Of a stretch of 64,000 bases of DNA, positions 28,412-37,877 are shown piece by piece. Position numbers and translations under genes: made by a program. Under the pieces are notes generated by a model that ran no database searches, was not told where the DNA came from, and was given only the letters and a program-made list of their open reading frames with translations. The stretch comes from Stenotrophomonas maltophilia (lineage in GTDB: Bacteria > Pseudomonadota > Gammaproteobacteria > Xanthomonadales > Xanthomonadaceae). Positions within the stretch are counted from its first letter, which is position 1. Each line of letters begins with the position of its first letter. The stretch lies in NCBI RefSeq assembly GCF_003205835.1, contig NZ_CP029773.1:4558501-4622500 (forward strand), read 5' to 3'.

Positions 28412-29329
28412 CTATTGCAACAGGTAGCCCTGCGGCAGCAGGGGTTCGGGCAAGGGGCGTTCGCCGAGCGCGTCGAGCTGGTCGATCTCGATGGTGCGCA
28501 CCAGCGCGTCCAGCGGCAGGTCGTTCGGCTCCAGGCCGAACGGGTCTTCCATTTCTTCGCCCAGCTGGTCCAGGCCGAAGAAGGCATAGGCCAGCACCGC
28601 CGACAGCACCGGCGTGCCCCAGCCCAGCGAACTGGCCAAGCCGAACGGCAGCAGCACGCAGAACATCCACGCGCAGCGGTGCAGCAGCAGGGTGTAGGCG
28701 AACGGCAGCGGCGTGGTGAGGATGCGCTCGCAGCCCGCCTGGATCGACGACATCGCGTGCAGACGGTCCTCCAGCTGGGCGTAGAGGATCGGGTCGAGGT
28801 CACCGGCACGCAGGGCCTGGGCCAGCTCGGCGGCGATCATCGACAACAGCGCGTCGGGCACGTTCTCGCGCTGGCCGAGCTGTTCGCGCTGGCGCTTGTC
28901 CAGCCATGGCAGCGCCATCAGCGCCACGATACGCCCGCGCAGGCGACCGGCCAGGGCATGGGCGAAGGCGGTGGTGAGGTAGGCGATGCGGCGACGGCGG
29001 CCCGCGTCATCGGCCAGCAGCAGGTTGACCTGGCGGGCCAGCGAGCGCGATTCGTAGACCAGCTGACCCCACAGCTTGCGGCCTTCCCACCACCGGTCAT
29101 AGCAGGCGCTGTTGCGGAAGCTGAGGAAGATCGACAGCACCAGGCCAAGCAGGGTGAACGGCGTGACCGAGACACGCTCGATGCCGGTCGGTGGCGCCAG
29201 TTCCACCACTGCGGCCACCGCAATGGACAGGATCAGGATGGCCAGCACCTTGGGCGCGATCGCTTTGACGATCGAGCCGCGCAGGATGTAGAGCAGTTGC
29301 CAGCCGTGGGGACGGGGTCGGATGATCAT
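28412..29329 (-). CDS. Bestrophin-family membrane channel protein
   Basis: 305 aa. Family marks: the opening MIIRPRPHGWQLLYILRGSIV, the first helix pair (APKVLAILILSIAVAAVVEL), and the signature LSIFLSFRNSACYDRWWEGRKLWGQLV. A second helical pair follows (LLLHRCAWMFCVLLPFGLAS), then the conserved end DPFGLEPNDLPLDALVRTIE. Bacterial bestrophin homologues form pentameric ion channels; selectivity is not readable here. Upstream of hemB on the same strand, probably one transcript. Confidence 0.88.
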   Translation of the reverse strand: MIIRPRPHGWQLLYILRGSIVKAIAPKVLAILILSIAVAAVVELAPPTGIERVSVTPFTLLGLVLSIFLSFRNSACYDRWWEGRKLWGQLVYESRSLARQVNLLLADDAGRRRRIAYLTTAFAHALAGRLRGRIVALMALPWLDKRQREQLGQRENVPDALLSMIAAELAQALRAGDLDPILYAQLEDRLHAMSSIQAGCERILTTPLPFAYTLLLHRCAWMFCVLLPFGLASSLGWGTPVLSAVLAYAFFGLDQLGEEMEDPFGLEPNDLPLDALVRTIEIDQLDALGERPLPEPLLPQGYLLQ

Positions 29330-29451
29330 GGGGCTGCCGCGCCGGGCGCGGATTCACAGGCACGCGGGGGGCTCGCGCAGCCATCCATTGTACGCCCCTG
29401 CCCGGCCATGGACCGTGCGCCTGCGACGCCCTGTCGCACCCGGGTGCGGGC

Positions 29452-29700
29452 TCAGATCACGCCGCCACCCAGGCCAAGGCGCAGGATGCCGACCACCACC
29501 ACGATGCCGTTCAGCACCAGCCCGGCCCAGGCCCGGCCACGCTTGCTCGGATGGGTGAACAGGATGCCCAGCGCGGCGATCACCGCGCCCACGGCAGCGA
29601 ACGGGATCAGGAACCAGTTGCCCCAGCCGAGCAGTGGAATCAGCGCCAGGATCATCCACAACAGCGCCAGTACGCCCCACAACAGACTGATCACACCCAT
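29452..29700 (-). CDS. Small two- to three-helix membrane protein
   Basis: 82 aa from ATG 29700 (MGVISLLWGVLALLWMILALIPLLG). Helices run almost end to end, with one polar turn THPSKRGRAW that resembles small DUF4190-type proteins. Upstream of the start the reading frame continues but looks non-coding. No operon partner within 100 bp. Function unknown. Confidence 0.6.
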   Translation of the reverse strand: MGVISLLWGVLALLWMILALIPLLGWGNWFLIPFAAVGAVIAALGILFTHPSKRGRAWAGLVLNGIVVVVGILRLGLGGGVI

Positions 29701-29884
29701 GCCGCTCTCCCGCAGTTGGTTCCTGCCCCAACCATAGACGTTCCCGCTGCCGCCGCCTACTGCCATTGGCGGGGCTGTCACCCGCCCCGTGCTAGCGTGC
29801 TGTCGTGCGTGCCCTGGCCCGGGTGTTGGCGCCGATTCAGAGTGGCCCGCCGATGATCGCAACCAGTCCTACAGGGGTCGTGCC

Positions 29885-30349
29885 ATGAATATCCGTTGGG
29901 CCGCGTTGGCGGCCATCCTGCTGGTCGCCGCTGGCTGTGCCAGTACCTCCAAGGTGATGCTGGGCCGCGCCCGCGCACCGATCGATCCGGCGCTGGTGCA
30001 GATCTATTCGACGCCGCCGGCCGGCTCCCAGGAAATCGCGCAGCTGGAATCGGCTTCGGCCGTGGGCTTCGGCACCCAGGGCCAGACCGACGCCGCCGTG
30101 GCACGCCTGAAGCGTGAGGCCGCCGCGCTCGGCGCCAATGGCGTGGTACTGATGGGCGTGGGCAGCAGTGGTTCGCCGGTGGGCATGTCGGTCGGCGCCG
30201 GCACGTTCGGCTCGCATGTGGGCGGTGGCGTCGGCATCGGCATTCCGACCACGCAGAAACGCGCCGCCGGCGTCGCAATCTGGGTGCCGAATCCGGCACC
30301 GCCGGCGCGGTTGCCGACACAGGTGATCACACCGCAGCCGCAGCGGTGA
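29885..30349 (+). CDS. Small lipoprotein, unknown function
   Basis: 154 aa. Lipoprotein signal MNIRWAALAAILLVAAGCAST with Cys at residue 18, then PVDPA-type region (RARAPIDPALVQIYSTPP), a helix DAAVARLKREAAALGANGVVLMGVG, a Gly-rich stretch (SVGAGTFGSHVGGGVGIGI), and a Pro-rich tail. The GANGVVL segment resembles YbjQ/heavy-metal-binding-domain folds seen in many small lipoproteins, but that is weak. Followed by a REP pair. Confidence 0.7.
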   Translation: MNIRWAALAAILLVAAGCASTSKVMLGRARAPIDPALVQIYSTPPAGSQEIAQLESASAVGFGTQGQTDAAVARLKREAAALGANGVVLMGVGSSGSPVGMSVGAGTFGSHVGGGVGIGIPTTQKRAAGVAIWVPNPAPPARLPTQVITPQPQR

Positions 30350-30367
30350 CGCGGCAGCGTCACCGCG

Positions 30368-30445
30368 GGTAGTGCCGGCCGCTGGCCGGCAACCTCAGGA
30401 ATCCTCTTCGCCCAAGGGAAATGCCGGCCAGCGGCCGGCACTACC
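30368..30445. repeat. Inverted pair of GTAG REP hairpins
   Basis: 78 bp, arms as in the pair near 8 kb but with an unrelated spacer. It lies between converging genes (lipoprotein and DUF885 peptidase). Confidence 0.88.
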
Positions 30446-30454
30446 CGGTGATGC

Positions 30455-32254
30455 TCAGCGCTTGTACTTCGGCACGAACACCTTGTTCACCGCATCGGCC
30501 AGCTGGTCCGGCGGCAGCAGGCCCTGGTCGAGCAGGAAGTTGTTGAACGCCAGGCGGTCGAACTTCGCGCCCAGTGCCAGCTCGGTCTGCATGCGCAGTT
30601 CGAGGATGCGGGTGTAGCCGTAGAAATAGCTGCCGGCCTGGCCCGGCATGCGCACCATGTAGCGGTCCAGTTCCTGGGTGGCCATCGCCTTGGACAGGCC
30701 GACCTGCTCCATCAGCACGCGCTCGCCGTTGGCACGGTCGGTCAGGCCAAGGTTGAGCATCGGGTCGAGCATCGCGCGTGCGGCGCGCAGCAGGCGGAAC
30801 TGCAGGGCGATCATCTGCCCGTCCAGCGGCTCGTACGGCACCATCTCGGCTTCGGCATACAGCGCCCAGCCCTCCACGTTCACCGAATTGAACGCGAACA
30901 TGGTGCGTGCCAGCGACACGCCGCGCTCGACCATGGCGGTGAACTGCAGCTCGTGACCCGGGCGGCCCTCATGCGCGCTCAGCGTCCACGCCGCCGCACC
31001 GAAGTTGAAGTCGTCGTACTGCGCACCCGGGCCCGCGGCCGGGTTGCCCAGCGGCAGCACGAAGGTGCCCTGCTGCCCGGTGTTGTTGACCAGCGGCGCC
31101 GGCAGGAAATGCGGCGCCGGGCTCGCAGCACTCTCGGCGGCCGAGCCCAGGCGCATCTGCATCGCGCGCTTGGGCACGTCGACGATGGCGTGCTCGCGGA
31201 TCAACGGGTCGATCGCATCGATCACCTTGCGGTAGTGGCCTTCCAGATGATCGTCGGCGATCTTGTCGGCCTTCAGCGCGCGGATCACCGCCACCGGGTC
31301 GCTCGGGTCGGCCACCTTCAGGCCCTTGTCCTTCACCACCAGCGGCGCCAGCTGCTGCATCGCCGAGCGGGTTTCCATGAATTCCAGCTGCGCGCGCTGC
31401 ATCAACAGCTTCGGGTCGATGTCGATGCCGACCTGCTTGAGCTGGTAGGCGTACAGCGGCGCCGGCAGACGTGCGTCGGCACGTGCCTTCGGCAGCACGG
31501 TCGTGCGCGTCCAGGCGGCGTAGTCCTTCATCTGCCCGGCCAGGGTCTTCATCGCCTCATCGGCACCGGCGATCTGGTACTTCTTCAGCAGCGACTCGAT
31601 GCCGGTGATGTAGGTCTCGACGTTGTCCAGTGACTGCTGCACTTCGATCTTGGTCGGCTGCAGCAGACTGCTGTCCTTCAATCGCTCTTCGTAGCGCTGG
31701 CGGGCCAGCGTGGTGAACGCGGTGCCGCCCGGCTGCAGGCCGGCATAGGACTTGAGGCGGTCGATCGCCTTGGCCCGGCGCTCGGCTGGCACCTGCTCGG
31801 ACAGCAGCAGGTTGAGGCCGCTGAACACGGTCTGCGGCGCGTCACTCCATGGCAGCAGGTACTTCTCGTTGAGCTCGCTGCCTTCGATGTTCTGGTTGGC
31901 GGCGTGGATCATGATCTCCAGGTCCTGGCGGACATTGGGATCCTGTTCGGTGGCCAGCTTCGCCTTCAGCTCGTCGCGGGCCTTGGCCATCGCGGCACGG
32001 TAGCGCTTGCCGTTGTCGGGGCCGAGATCGGCGACCTTGTCGTCATAGCCAGGCACGCCGAAGAAGCCGGTTTCCTCCGGCTGGAACGGGCCCTGCGCAT
32101 CCAGCAGGATCTGCGCCAGCGCGTTGCTGCGGGCGACCCAGGCCGGGCTGGCGGGAGACGCGGCCTTGGCAGCGGGTGCCGCCAGCGCCGGCGGCGCAGA
32201 CAGCAGCGGGGCGGCAGTCAGGGCCAGGGCAACGGCCAACGCGATCGGCTTCAT
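30455..32254 (-). CDS. DUF885-family exported metallopeptidase-like protein
   Basis: 599 aa from ATG 32254 (MKPIALAVALALTAAPLLSAPPALA signal peptide). The family fingerprint is near residue 430: WTLSAHEGRPGHELQFTAM, an HExxxGH motif with the downstream Glu in NVEGWALYAE. DUF885 proteins look like zinc-dependent (thermolysin- or M2/M3-like) peptidases, though the substrate is unknown. Periplasmic location inferred from the signal. It ends a few bases from a REP pair; separate from the upstream Coa1-like gene. Confidence 0.85.
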   Translation of the reverse strand: MKPIALAVALALTAAPLLSAPPALAAPAAKAASPASPAWVARSNALAQILLDAQGPFQPEETGFFGVPGYDDKVADLGPDNGKRYRAAMAKARDELKAKLATEQDPNVRQDLEIMIHAANQNIEGSELNEKYLLPWSDAPQTVFSGLNLLLSEQVPAERRAKAIDRLKSYAGLQPGGTAFTTLARQRYEERLKDSSLLQPTKIEVQQSLDNVETYITGIESLLKKYQIAGADEAMKTLAGQMKDYAAWTRTTVLPKARADARLPAPLYAYQLKQVGIDIDPKLLMQRAQLEFMETRSAMQQLAPLVVKDKGLKVADPSDPVAVIRALKADKIADDHLEGHYRKVIDAIDPLIREHAIVDVPKRAMQMRLGSAAESAASPAPHFLPAPLVNNTGQQGTFVLPLGNPAAGPGAQYDDFNFGAAAWTLSAHEGRPGHELQFTAMVERGVSLARTMFAFNSVNVEGWALYAEAEMVPYEPLDGQMIALQFRLLRAARAMLDPMLNLGLTDRANGERVLMEQVGLSKAMATQELDRYMVRMPGQAGSYFYGYTRILELRMQTELALGAKFDRLAFNNFLLDQGLLPPDQLADAVNKVFVPKYKR

Positions 32255-32321
32255 GGGACACTCCAGCAAAGGGTTGCCCGCACCCTACGCGCTCAGCGCG
32301 GTGGCGACAATCGGCCGGAGG

Positions 32322-32837
32322 TCACAGCGCCACGGTCAGCGGGCATTCGCCGCGATCACGGCAGTCCTGCAGTTCGCATTCCTGTGCCGCCTCGTCGTCA
32401 TCCAACGCGGTCAGGTCGAAGGTCTGCTTGTCCTCGGCCAGCACGTACATCACCGGGTAATCCCACACGTCATCGCTGCGGGTGCCCTTCACGAACAGCC
32501 GGCCGTGCGCGTGGGGTCCTTCCAGGGCCACGGTCAGGCCAACATCACGCTGGCCGTTGATCGCGGTCTGCATGCTGCCCAGCGGCATCGATTCGGTGCG
32601 CAGCGGCTCGCCGAAGGCTTCCACCAGTTCGATGCTGCAGCCGGCGCGACGCAACGCTTCGCGCATCGGCGGGCTCTCGCGTGCCGCCTCGCTCCAGCGC
32701 AGCACGCTCCAGGTCACCACGCCCCCCACCGCGCCCAGCACCAGCACCACCGTCAACGGCATTGCCCAGCGCCAGTGTCGGCACCACCAGCTGGCAGGCC
32801 TCTGGCCATGGGCAGGAATCGGCGGTGGCAGGGTCAT
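32322..32837 (-). CDS. Single-helix membrane protein, Coa1/Tim21-like
   Basis: 171 aa: short Pro-rich N-terminus, one helix (AMPLTVVLVLGAVGGVVTWSVL), then a periplasmic domain with RDVGLTVALEGPHAHGRLFVKGTRSDDVWDYPVMYVL. That pattern resembles the Coa1/Tim21 fold (cytochrome-oxidase assembly-factor-like domain), but no direct link to cytochrome oxidase is near. The C-terminal tail has three cysteines (CELQDCRDRGEC). Located 25 bp after DPP IV on the same strand. Assignment tentative. Confidence 0.55.
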   Translation of the reverse strand: MTLPPPIPAHGQRPASWWCRHWRWAMPLTVVLVLGAVGGVVTWSVLRWSEAARESPPMREALRRAGCSIELVEAFGEPLRTESMPLGSMQTAINGQRDVGLTVALEGPHAHGRLFVKGTRSDDVWDYPVMYVLAEDKQTFDLTALDDDEAAQECELQDCRDRGECPLTVAL

Positions 32838-32862
32838 CGGCGGGCTCCTTCCCGGCTGTGGA

Positions 32863-35088
32863 TCAAGGTTTCAGGCAGCGTCCCAGGAAGGCTTCGGCCA
32901 CGCGGTAGCGATGCAGGGCATCGGCGCCGGACAGGCCATGCTTGGCACCCGGGTAGGTCATCAGCTCGAACGGCTGTGCACGCTTCTGCAACGCGCTCAT
33001 CAGGCTGGTCGAATTGGTGAACAAGACGTTGTCGTCGGCCATGCCGTGGATCAGCAGCAGCGGCGAACGCAGGCCGTCGATATGGGTCAGCACGCGTGCT
33101 TCACGGTAACCCGCTTCGTTGCGCGCCGGCAGATCCATGTAGCGCTCGGTGTAATGACTGTCGTACAGGCCCCAATCGGTCACCGGCGCACCGGCCACGC
33201 CACAGGCGTACTGATTCGAGGCCTTGGCCAGCAGCATCAGGGTCATGTAGCCACCGTTGGACCAGCCCTGCACGCCGATGCGCGCCGGGTCCACCCACGA
33301 TTGCTGCTTCAGCCAGGTCACGCCGCGCAGCTGGTCGGTCACTTCCACCGTGCCCTGCTTGCCGTACAACGCGCCACCGAAGTCACGGCCACGGCGCGGG
33401 GTGCCGCGGTTGTCCAGCGAGAACACCACGTAGCCCTGCTGGGCCAGGTACTGGTTGAACAGGTGGTCGCCACGACCGGGCCAGCTGTCGGTAACGGTCT
33501 GGCTGGCCGGGCCACCGTAGACGTACACCGCCACCGGGTAGCGCTTGGACGGATCGAAGCCGGCCGGCTTGATCAGGCTGTAGTTGAGCGGGGTCTTGCC
33601 GTCGGCGGCGGTCAGCGTACCGAACTCGATCGGGCGCTGCGCATCGCGGTAACGCGCATACGGATGCTTGGGATCGGCCAGGTCGTTCTCGAGCAGGGTG
33701 GCGATCTTCTCGCCATTGGCGCGGAACAGTTCGATCTGCGGCGGCGTGGTGCTGTTGGACCAGCTGTCCACATAGACGCTGGCATTGCGGGCGAAGCTGG
33801 CGCTGTGCATGCCCGGAGCCTTGGACAGCCGCTGCGGCTCACCGCCCTGCAGCGACACCGCGTAGATCTGGCTTTCGCGCGAGGTCTCGATGCCGGCACG
33901 GAAGTAGGCCTTGCCGGCCTTTTCATCGACCGCCAGCAGCTCGTCCACCGGCCAGTTGCCGTGGGTCAACGCGGTGGCCTTGCCCTTGCTGTCGATGCGG
34001 TACAGGTGCTGGAAACCGGTGCGCTCGGACGACCACAGCACGCTGCCGTCGTCGAGGAAACGCAGGCTGTTGTGCAGCGGCACCCAGGTCGGGCTGGTTT
34101 CGTGGGCGAGCACGCGCTGGCGGTTGGAGTCGAGTGCCACTTCCACCAGGTCCAGCTGCTTCTGGTCACGCGACTGGCGCTGGAAGCTCAGGTGCTGGGC
34201 ATCGCGCCAGTCGACGCGGGCCAGATAGATGTCCTGTTCCTTGCCGAGGTCGACCCAGCGCGGCTGCGCATCGGCGGCCGGTGCGATCACGCCCAGCTGC
34301 ACGCGCACGTTGGCGTCGCCGGCGGCCGGGTAACGCTGCTCGATCACGTCGGTGCGGTCGGCGTAGACCTCGTAGCGCTTCTGCACCGGCACCGGTGCCT
34401 CGTCGATGCGCGCGAAAGCAATGGCCGAATCATCCGGCGCCCACCAGTAACCGGTGTGGCGGTCCATTTCCTCGTCGGCGACGAACTCGGCCACGCCGTT
34501 GCCGATGGTGGTGCTGCCGTCGCGGGTGAGCTGCAACTGCTTGCCGCTGGCCAGGTCGATCACCCACAGGTTGCGGCCACGGATGAAGCTGACGAAACCG
34601 CCCTTGGGCGACAGCTTGGCGTCGGTAGCGAAGCCCTCGCCGTGGGTCAGCTGGCGCACTGCGGCCTGGCCCTGCTGCTTGAGGTCGTACAGGTACAGCT
34701 CGCCGCCCAACGGGAACAGCAGGCGCTGCGCGTCCGGCGACCACTGGTAATCGACGATGCCGGTCATCGCAGCGATGCGCTGGCGTTCGCGGCGGGCCTT
34801 TTCCTCATCGCTGAGGGTCTCGGTGCCGGGCAGCACCACCTTCGAATCCACCAGCAGACGGGTCTGGCCGCTGCCGATGTCGTAGGTCCACAGGTCCAGC
34901 TGGTTGCGGTCGCTGTCCTTGCCGCGCAGGAAGCTGACCTGCGAACCATCGGGGGCGACCTTCGGTTTCATCAGGGTCGGGCCGGACAGCGGCAGCGGGC
35001 CGGTGATGGCTTCCAGGGTCAGCTTTTCAGCGTGGGCGGCGGTACTGGTGGCGAGCATGAGGGCGAGCGAAGCGAACAGGTGGCGCAT
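32863..35088 (-). CDS. Dipeptidyl peptidase IV (S9 family)
   Basis: 741 aa from ATG 35088 (MRHLFASLALMLATSTAAHA signal peptide), the length I recall for the S. maltophilia enzyme. Removes N-terminal dipeptides with Pro (or hydroxyproline) in second position. An N-terminal beta-propeller covers about residues 40-480, with the Glu motif in VADEEMDRHTGYWW. The alpha/beta-hydrolase domain holds the serine at residue 610 in GWSNGGYMT (GWSYGGY in most relatives), the Asp in HGMADDNV, and the His in AKHGL. Periplasmic or secreted. It could feed on collagen-type peptides; role in this strain inferred. Confidence 0.93.
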   Translation of the reverse strand: MRHLFASLALMLATSTAAHAEKLTLEAITGPLPLSGPTLMKPKVAPDGSQVSFLRGKDSDRNQLDLWTYDIGSGQTRLLVDSKVVLPGTETLSDEEKARRERQRIAAMTGIVDYQWSPDAQRLLFPLGGELYLYDLKQQGQAAVRQLTHGEGFATDAKLSPKGGFVSFIRGRNLWVIDLASGKQLQLTRDGSTTIGNGVAEFVADEEMDRHTGYWWAPDDSAIAFARIDEAPVPVQKRYEVYADRTDVIEQRYPAAGDANVRVQLGVIAPAADAQPRWVDLGKEQDIYLARVDWRDAQHLSFQRQSRDQKQLDLVEVALDSNRQRVLAHETSPTWVPLHNSLRFLDDGSVLWSSERTGFQHLYRIDSKGKATALTHGNWPVDELLAVDEKAGKAYFRAGIETSRESQIYAVSLQGGEPQRLSKAPGMHSASFARNASVYVDSWSNSTTPPQIELFRANGEKIATLLENDLADPKHPYARYRDAQRPIEFGTLTAADGKTPLNYSLIKPAGFDPSKRYPVAVYVYGGPASQTVTDSWPGRGDHLFNQYLAQQGYVVFSLDNRGTPRRGRDFGGALYGKQGTVEVTDQLRGVTWLKQQSWVDPARIGVQGWSNGGYMTLMLLAKASNQYACGVAGAPVTDWGLYDSHYTERYMDLPARNEAGYREARVLTHIDGLRSPLLLIHGMADDNVLFTNSTSLMSALQKRAQPFELMTYPGAKHGLSGADALHRYRVAEAFLGRCLKP

Positions 35089-35204
35089 GGAGGATCCCGG
35101 CAAACGGCAGGTCCGCCCCCGCGATGGACGCGGAGCGGTCGTCCCCCATCCTAACCAAGCCCGTGCGGGAAGGCAGCATGACCTTCTGCCCATGCCGCGG
35201 TGCT

Positions 35205-35243
35205 GGGGTCAGAGCCCTTTGCGCCGCAAAGGGATCCGACCCC
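35205..35243. repeat. 39-bp GGGGTC...GACCCC hairpin repeat, copy 2
   Basis: Outer arms as in copy 1 (19048-19086). Inner arms CCCTTTGCG / CGCAAAGGG differ from copy 1 but still pair fully. Sits between the DPP IV and glutathione-transferase genes, 8 bp after the latter's stop. Confidence 0.8.
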
Positions 35244-35250
35244 ACGAGGG

Positions 35251-35940
35251 TCAACGCTGGCCGAACAGGTGCTTGCGCTCTTCGTCGCTGAGCGGCTTGC
35301 CGGCGTTGGGGTTCACCTGCTGGCGCAGGGCATAGGCGCGCTGGGTGGCCGGGCGTGCGGCGATCGCTTCATGCCAGCGCTTGAGGTTCGGGAAGGTGGC
35401 GAAATCCACCGGCAGCTTGTCGTAGGCGCCGATCCACGGGTAGCTGGCCATGTCGGCGATGGTGTACTCGTCCCCGGCCAGGAAGGCGTGCTGGGCCAGG
35501 CGCTTGTCCATCACCCCGTGCAGGCGGCGCACTTCGTTGTCATAGCGCTCGATCGCATACGGGATCTTCTCCGGCGCATACACATTGAAGTGGCCCATCT
35601 GGCCGCTCATCGGACCCAGGCCGGCCATCTGCCAGAACAGCCACTCCAGGGTGGTGACGCGGCCGCGCGGGTCGCGGGGCAGGAACTGGCCGGTCTTCTC
35701 GGCCAGGTACAGCAGGATCGCACCGGACTCGAACACGCTCTGCGGAGCACCGCCATCGGCCGGGGCCTGGTCGACGATGGCCGGCATCTTGTTGTTGGGC
35801 GAGATCGCAAGGAATTCCGGCTTGAACTGGTCGCCCGAACCGATGTTGACCGGGTGGATGCGGTACTCCAGGCCGGCTTCTTCCAGCAGCAGGGTCACTT
35901 TGTGACCGTTCGGGGTGGGCCAGTAATACAGGTCGATCAT
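35251..35940 (-). CDS. Glutathione S-transferase, YfcG/nu class
   Basis: 229 aa from ATG 35940 (MIDLYYWPTPNGHKVTLLLEEAGL). The thioredoxin-like domain has PTPNGHKVT in place of a Cys or Ser active site, which is the mark of the YfcG/nu class. That class has disulphide-bond reductase activity and binds two glutathiones. The cis-Pro motif NNKMPAIVD and the C-terminal helix bundle (EYTIADMASYPWIGAYDKL) are intact. Cytosolic; single gene. Confidence 0.85.
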   Translation of the reverse strand: MIDLYYWPTPNGHKVTLLLEEAGLEYRIHPVNIGSGDQFKPEFLAISPNNKMPAIVDQAPADGGAPQSVFESGAILLYLAEKTGQFLPRDPRGRVTTLEWLFWQMAGLGPMSGQMGHFNVYAPEKIPYAIERYDNEVRRLHGVMDKRLAQHAFLAGDEYTIADMASYPWIGAYDKLPVDFATFPNLKRWHEAIAARPATQRAYALRQQVNPNAGKPLSDEERKHLFGQR

Positions 35941-36052
35941 GGCGGCGGCTCGGGGTGCGGAAAGGAACCTGAAGTCTAGTGCGAGAGTTGGGTTGGCACC
36001 GTCATGGCGGGCCAGTAACCTCGCCACTCCCCCGCAACGCAGCATCCCCCGC

Positions 36053-36673
36053 ATGAGTGCAAACCGACCGCCGCTCTCCCCCCTGTCCACCCTGATCTTC
36101 GCCTCGCGCTGGCTGCAGCTGCCGCTGTACCTGGGTTTGATCGTTGCCCAGTGCGTCTACGTGTTCCTGTTCGGCAAGGAACTGTGGCACCTGATCTCGC
36201 ATTCGGCCACTATGGGCGAACAGCAGATCATGCTGATCGTGCTCGGCCTGATCGACGTGGTGATGATCTCCAACCTGCTGGTGATGGTGATCGTCGGCGG
36301 CTACGAAACCTTCGTCTCGCGCCTGCGCCTGGAAGGCCACCCGGACCAGCCGGAATGGCTGAGCCACGTCAACGCCAGCGTTCTGAAAGTGAAGCTGGCG
36401 ATGGCGATCATCGGCATCTCCTCGATCCACCTGCTGAAGACCTTCATCGCCAGCGGTGCACTGAACGGCATCCCGCTGTGCCCGCCGGAACGAATGGCAT
36501 CGGCCGCAGCCAACATCGGCGAGCAGACCTGCTCGACCTTCACTCCGGATGGCGTGCTGTGGCAGACCATCATCCACTGCGTGTTCATCCTGTCGGCGAT
36601 CGGCATCGCCTGGACCGACAAGCTGATGTCCAACAGCCACAGCAAGTCGCACGACAAGGCGCACGAACACTGA
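36053..36673 (+). CDS. YqhA/UPF0114-family membrane protein
   Basis: 206 aa. The opening LIFASRWLQLPLYLGLIVAQCVYVFLF and the middle segment LLVMVIVGGYETFVSRL are signatures of the UPF0114 (TIGR00645) family. Four helices in all, with IIHCVFILSAIGIAWTDKLM last and a His-rich tail (HSKSHDKAHEH). Function in the family unknown. The His tail is a bit unusual and could bind metal. Confidence 0.85.
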   Translation: MSANRPPLSPLSTLIFASRWLQLPLYLGLIVAQCVYVFLFGKELWHLISHSATMGEQQIMLIVLGLIDVVMISNLLVMVIVGGYETFVSRLRLEGHPDQPEWLSHVNASVLKVKLAMAIIGISSIHLLKTFIASGALNGIPLCPPERMASAAANIGEQTCSTFTPDGVLWQTIIHCVFILSAIGIAWTDKLMSNSHSKSHDKAHEH

Positions 36674-36874
36674 TCTCGTCGCCGGCGGCGGCATGGCCGC
36701 CGCTGCGCGTCCCGGCCACCGCCCCTTGCGCGCGGCGGTGGCCGGGATGCTAGATTGCACCCTCGCCGTTGCCGGCGGTGGCGTCGGGAAACGTCATCGT
36801 TCCGTGCCCGGACCGCTGGTCCCGGCCATGCATATCAATGATTTACGTCACGTCGTCTTCTAGAGGGGAGCAGG

Positions 36875-37873
36875 ATGTCGCACGTCTCAACGATCACCGC
36901 CGCGCGCCGGTGGCTGCCGGTTGCCCTGGCACTGGCACTGGCCGCCTGCTCGGGCAAGGAAGAAACCCCGGCACCCGCACCTGCCAGTGCACCCGCCGCC
37001 GCACCGGCCGCACCGGTGGTCGCCGCCAAGGTGCAGTCGATGGGCACCGAGCAGCTGCGTGAATCGGCCAGCCAGGCGCTGCGCGAGAACCGCATGTACG
37101 CGCCGGCCGGCGACAACGCCATCGAGTACTACCTCGCCCTGCGCGACAAGACCCCGGACGACGCCTCGGTGAAGAGCGCGCTGACCGACCTGCTGCCCTA
37201 CACCCTGATCGCCGCCGAACAGCACCTGGGCCGCGAGGACTACACCGAAGCGCAGCGCCTGGTGGCGCTGATCGAGAAGGTGGATGCGTCCGCGCCGGCC
37301 CTGCCGCGCCTGAAGGAAGGCCTGGCCAAGGGCGTGCAGAACGCCGCCAAGCGCACCGAAGCAGAGGCAGAGAAGGCGAAGAAGGACGCCGAGGACCGCA
37401 GCAAGCAGCAGACCGAGCAGCAGCGCCTGGCCGAACAGCGTGCCAAGGAGGCCGATGCGGCCAAGCAGATTGCCGCGCAACAGGACGCCGCGCGCCGCGA
37501 CAACGAGCGTCAGGAAGCCGAGCGCCAGGCCGCTGCCCGCCGCGAGGCCGAGCAGAAGCAGCAGCAGGCCGCCGCGCAGCAGGCCAGCGCCGCGCGCCAG
37601 GCTGCCGCCACCGCCGCGCCGACCCTGCGACCGGTCAGCACGCCGGCGCCGCGTTATCCGGCCGAAGCGCTGCGTGCCGGCACCTCCGGCGAAGTGCTGG
37701 TGGAAATCACCGTCGGCACTGACGGCTCGGTAGTCAACGCCCGCGTGCTGCGCGCGACACCGTCACGCATCTTCGATCGTGAAGCGATGAACGCGGTCAA
37801 GCGCTGGCGCTTCGAGCCGGTCAGCGCACCGGTCACCACCCGCCGCACGCTGGTATTCGCACCGGGCGGCTGA
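36875..37873 (+). CDS. Lipoprotein with coiled coil and TonB C-terminal domain
   Basis: 332 aa. The signal LPVALALALAACSGKEET gives a lipoprotein Cys near residue 26. An Ala/Pro-rich linker follows, then a helical domain (about 55-150). A long charged coiled coil rich in Glu, Lys, Gln and Ala (about 150-250) leads to a TonB C-terminal domain starting at RPVSTPAPRYPAEALRAGTSGEVLVEITV. A strong AGGGGAG-type ribosome-binding site precedes the ATG. Unlike true TonB, it is anchored by a lipid rather than an N-terminal helix, so it may not couple to ExbBD; role unknown. Confidence 0.75.
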   Translation: MSHVSTITAARRWLPVALALALAACSGKEETPAPAPASAPAAAPAAPVVAAKVQSMGTEQLRESASQALRENRMYAPAGDNAIEYYLALRDKTPDDASVKSALTDLLPYTLIAAEQHLGREDYTEAQRLVALIEKVDASAPALPRLKEGLAKGVQNAAKRTEAEAEKAKKDAEDRSKQQTEQQRLAEQRAKEADAAKQIAAQQDAARRDNERQEAERQAAARREAEQKQQQAAAQQASAARQAAATAAPTLRPVSTPAPRYPAEALRAGTSGEVLVEITVGTDGSVVNARVLRATPSRIFDREAMNAVKRWRFEPVSAPVTTRRTLVFAPGG

Positions 37874-37877
37874 CCGC

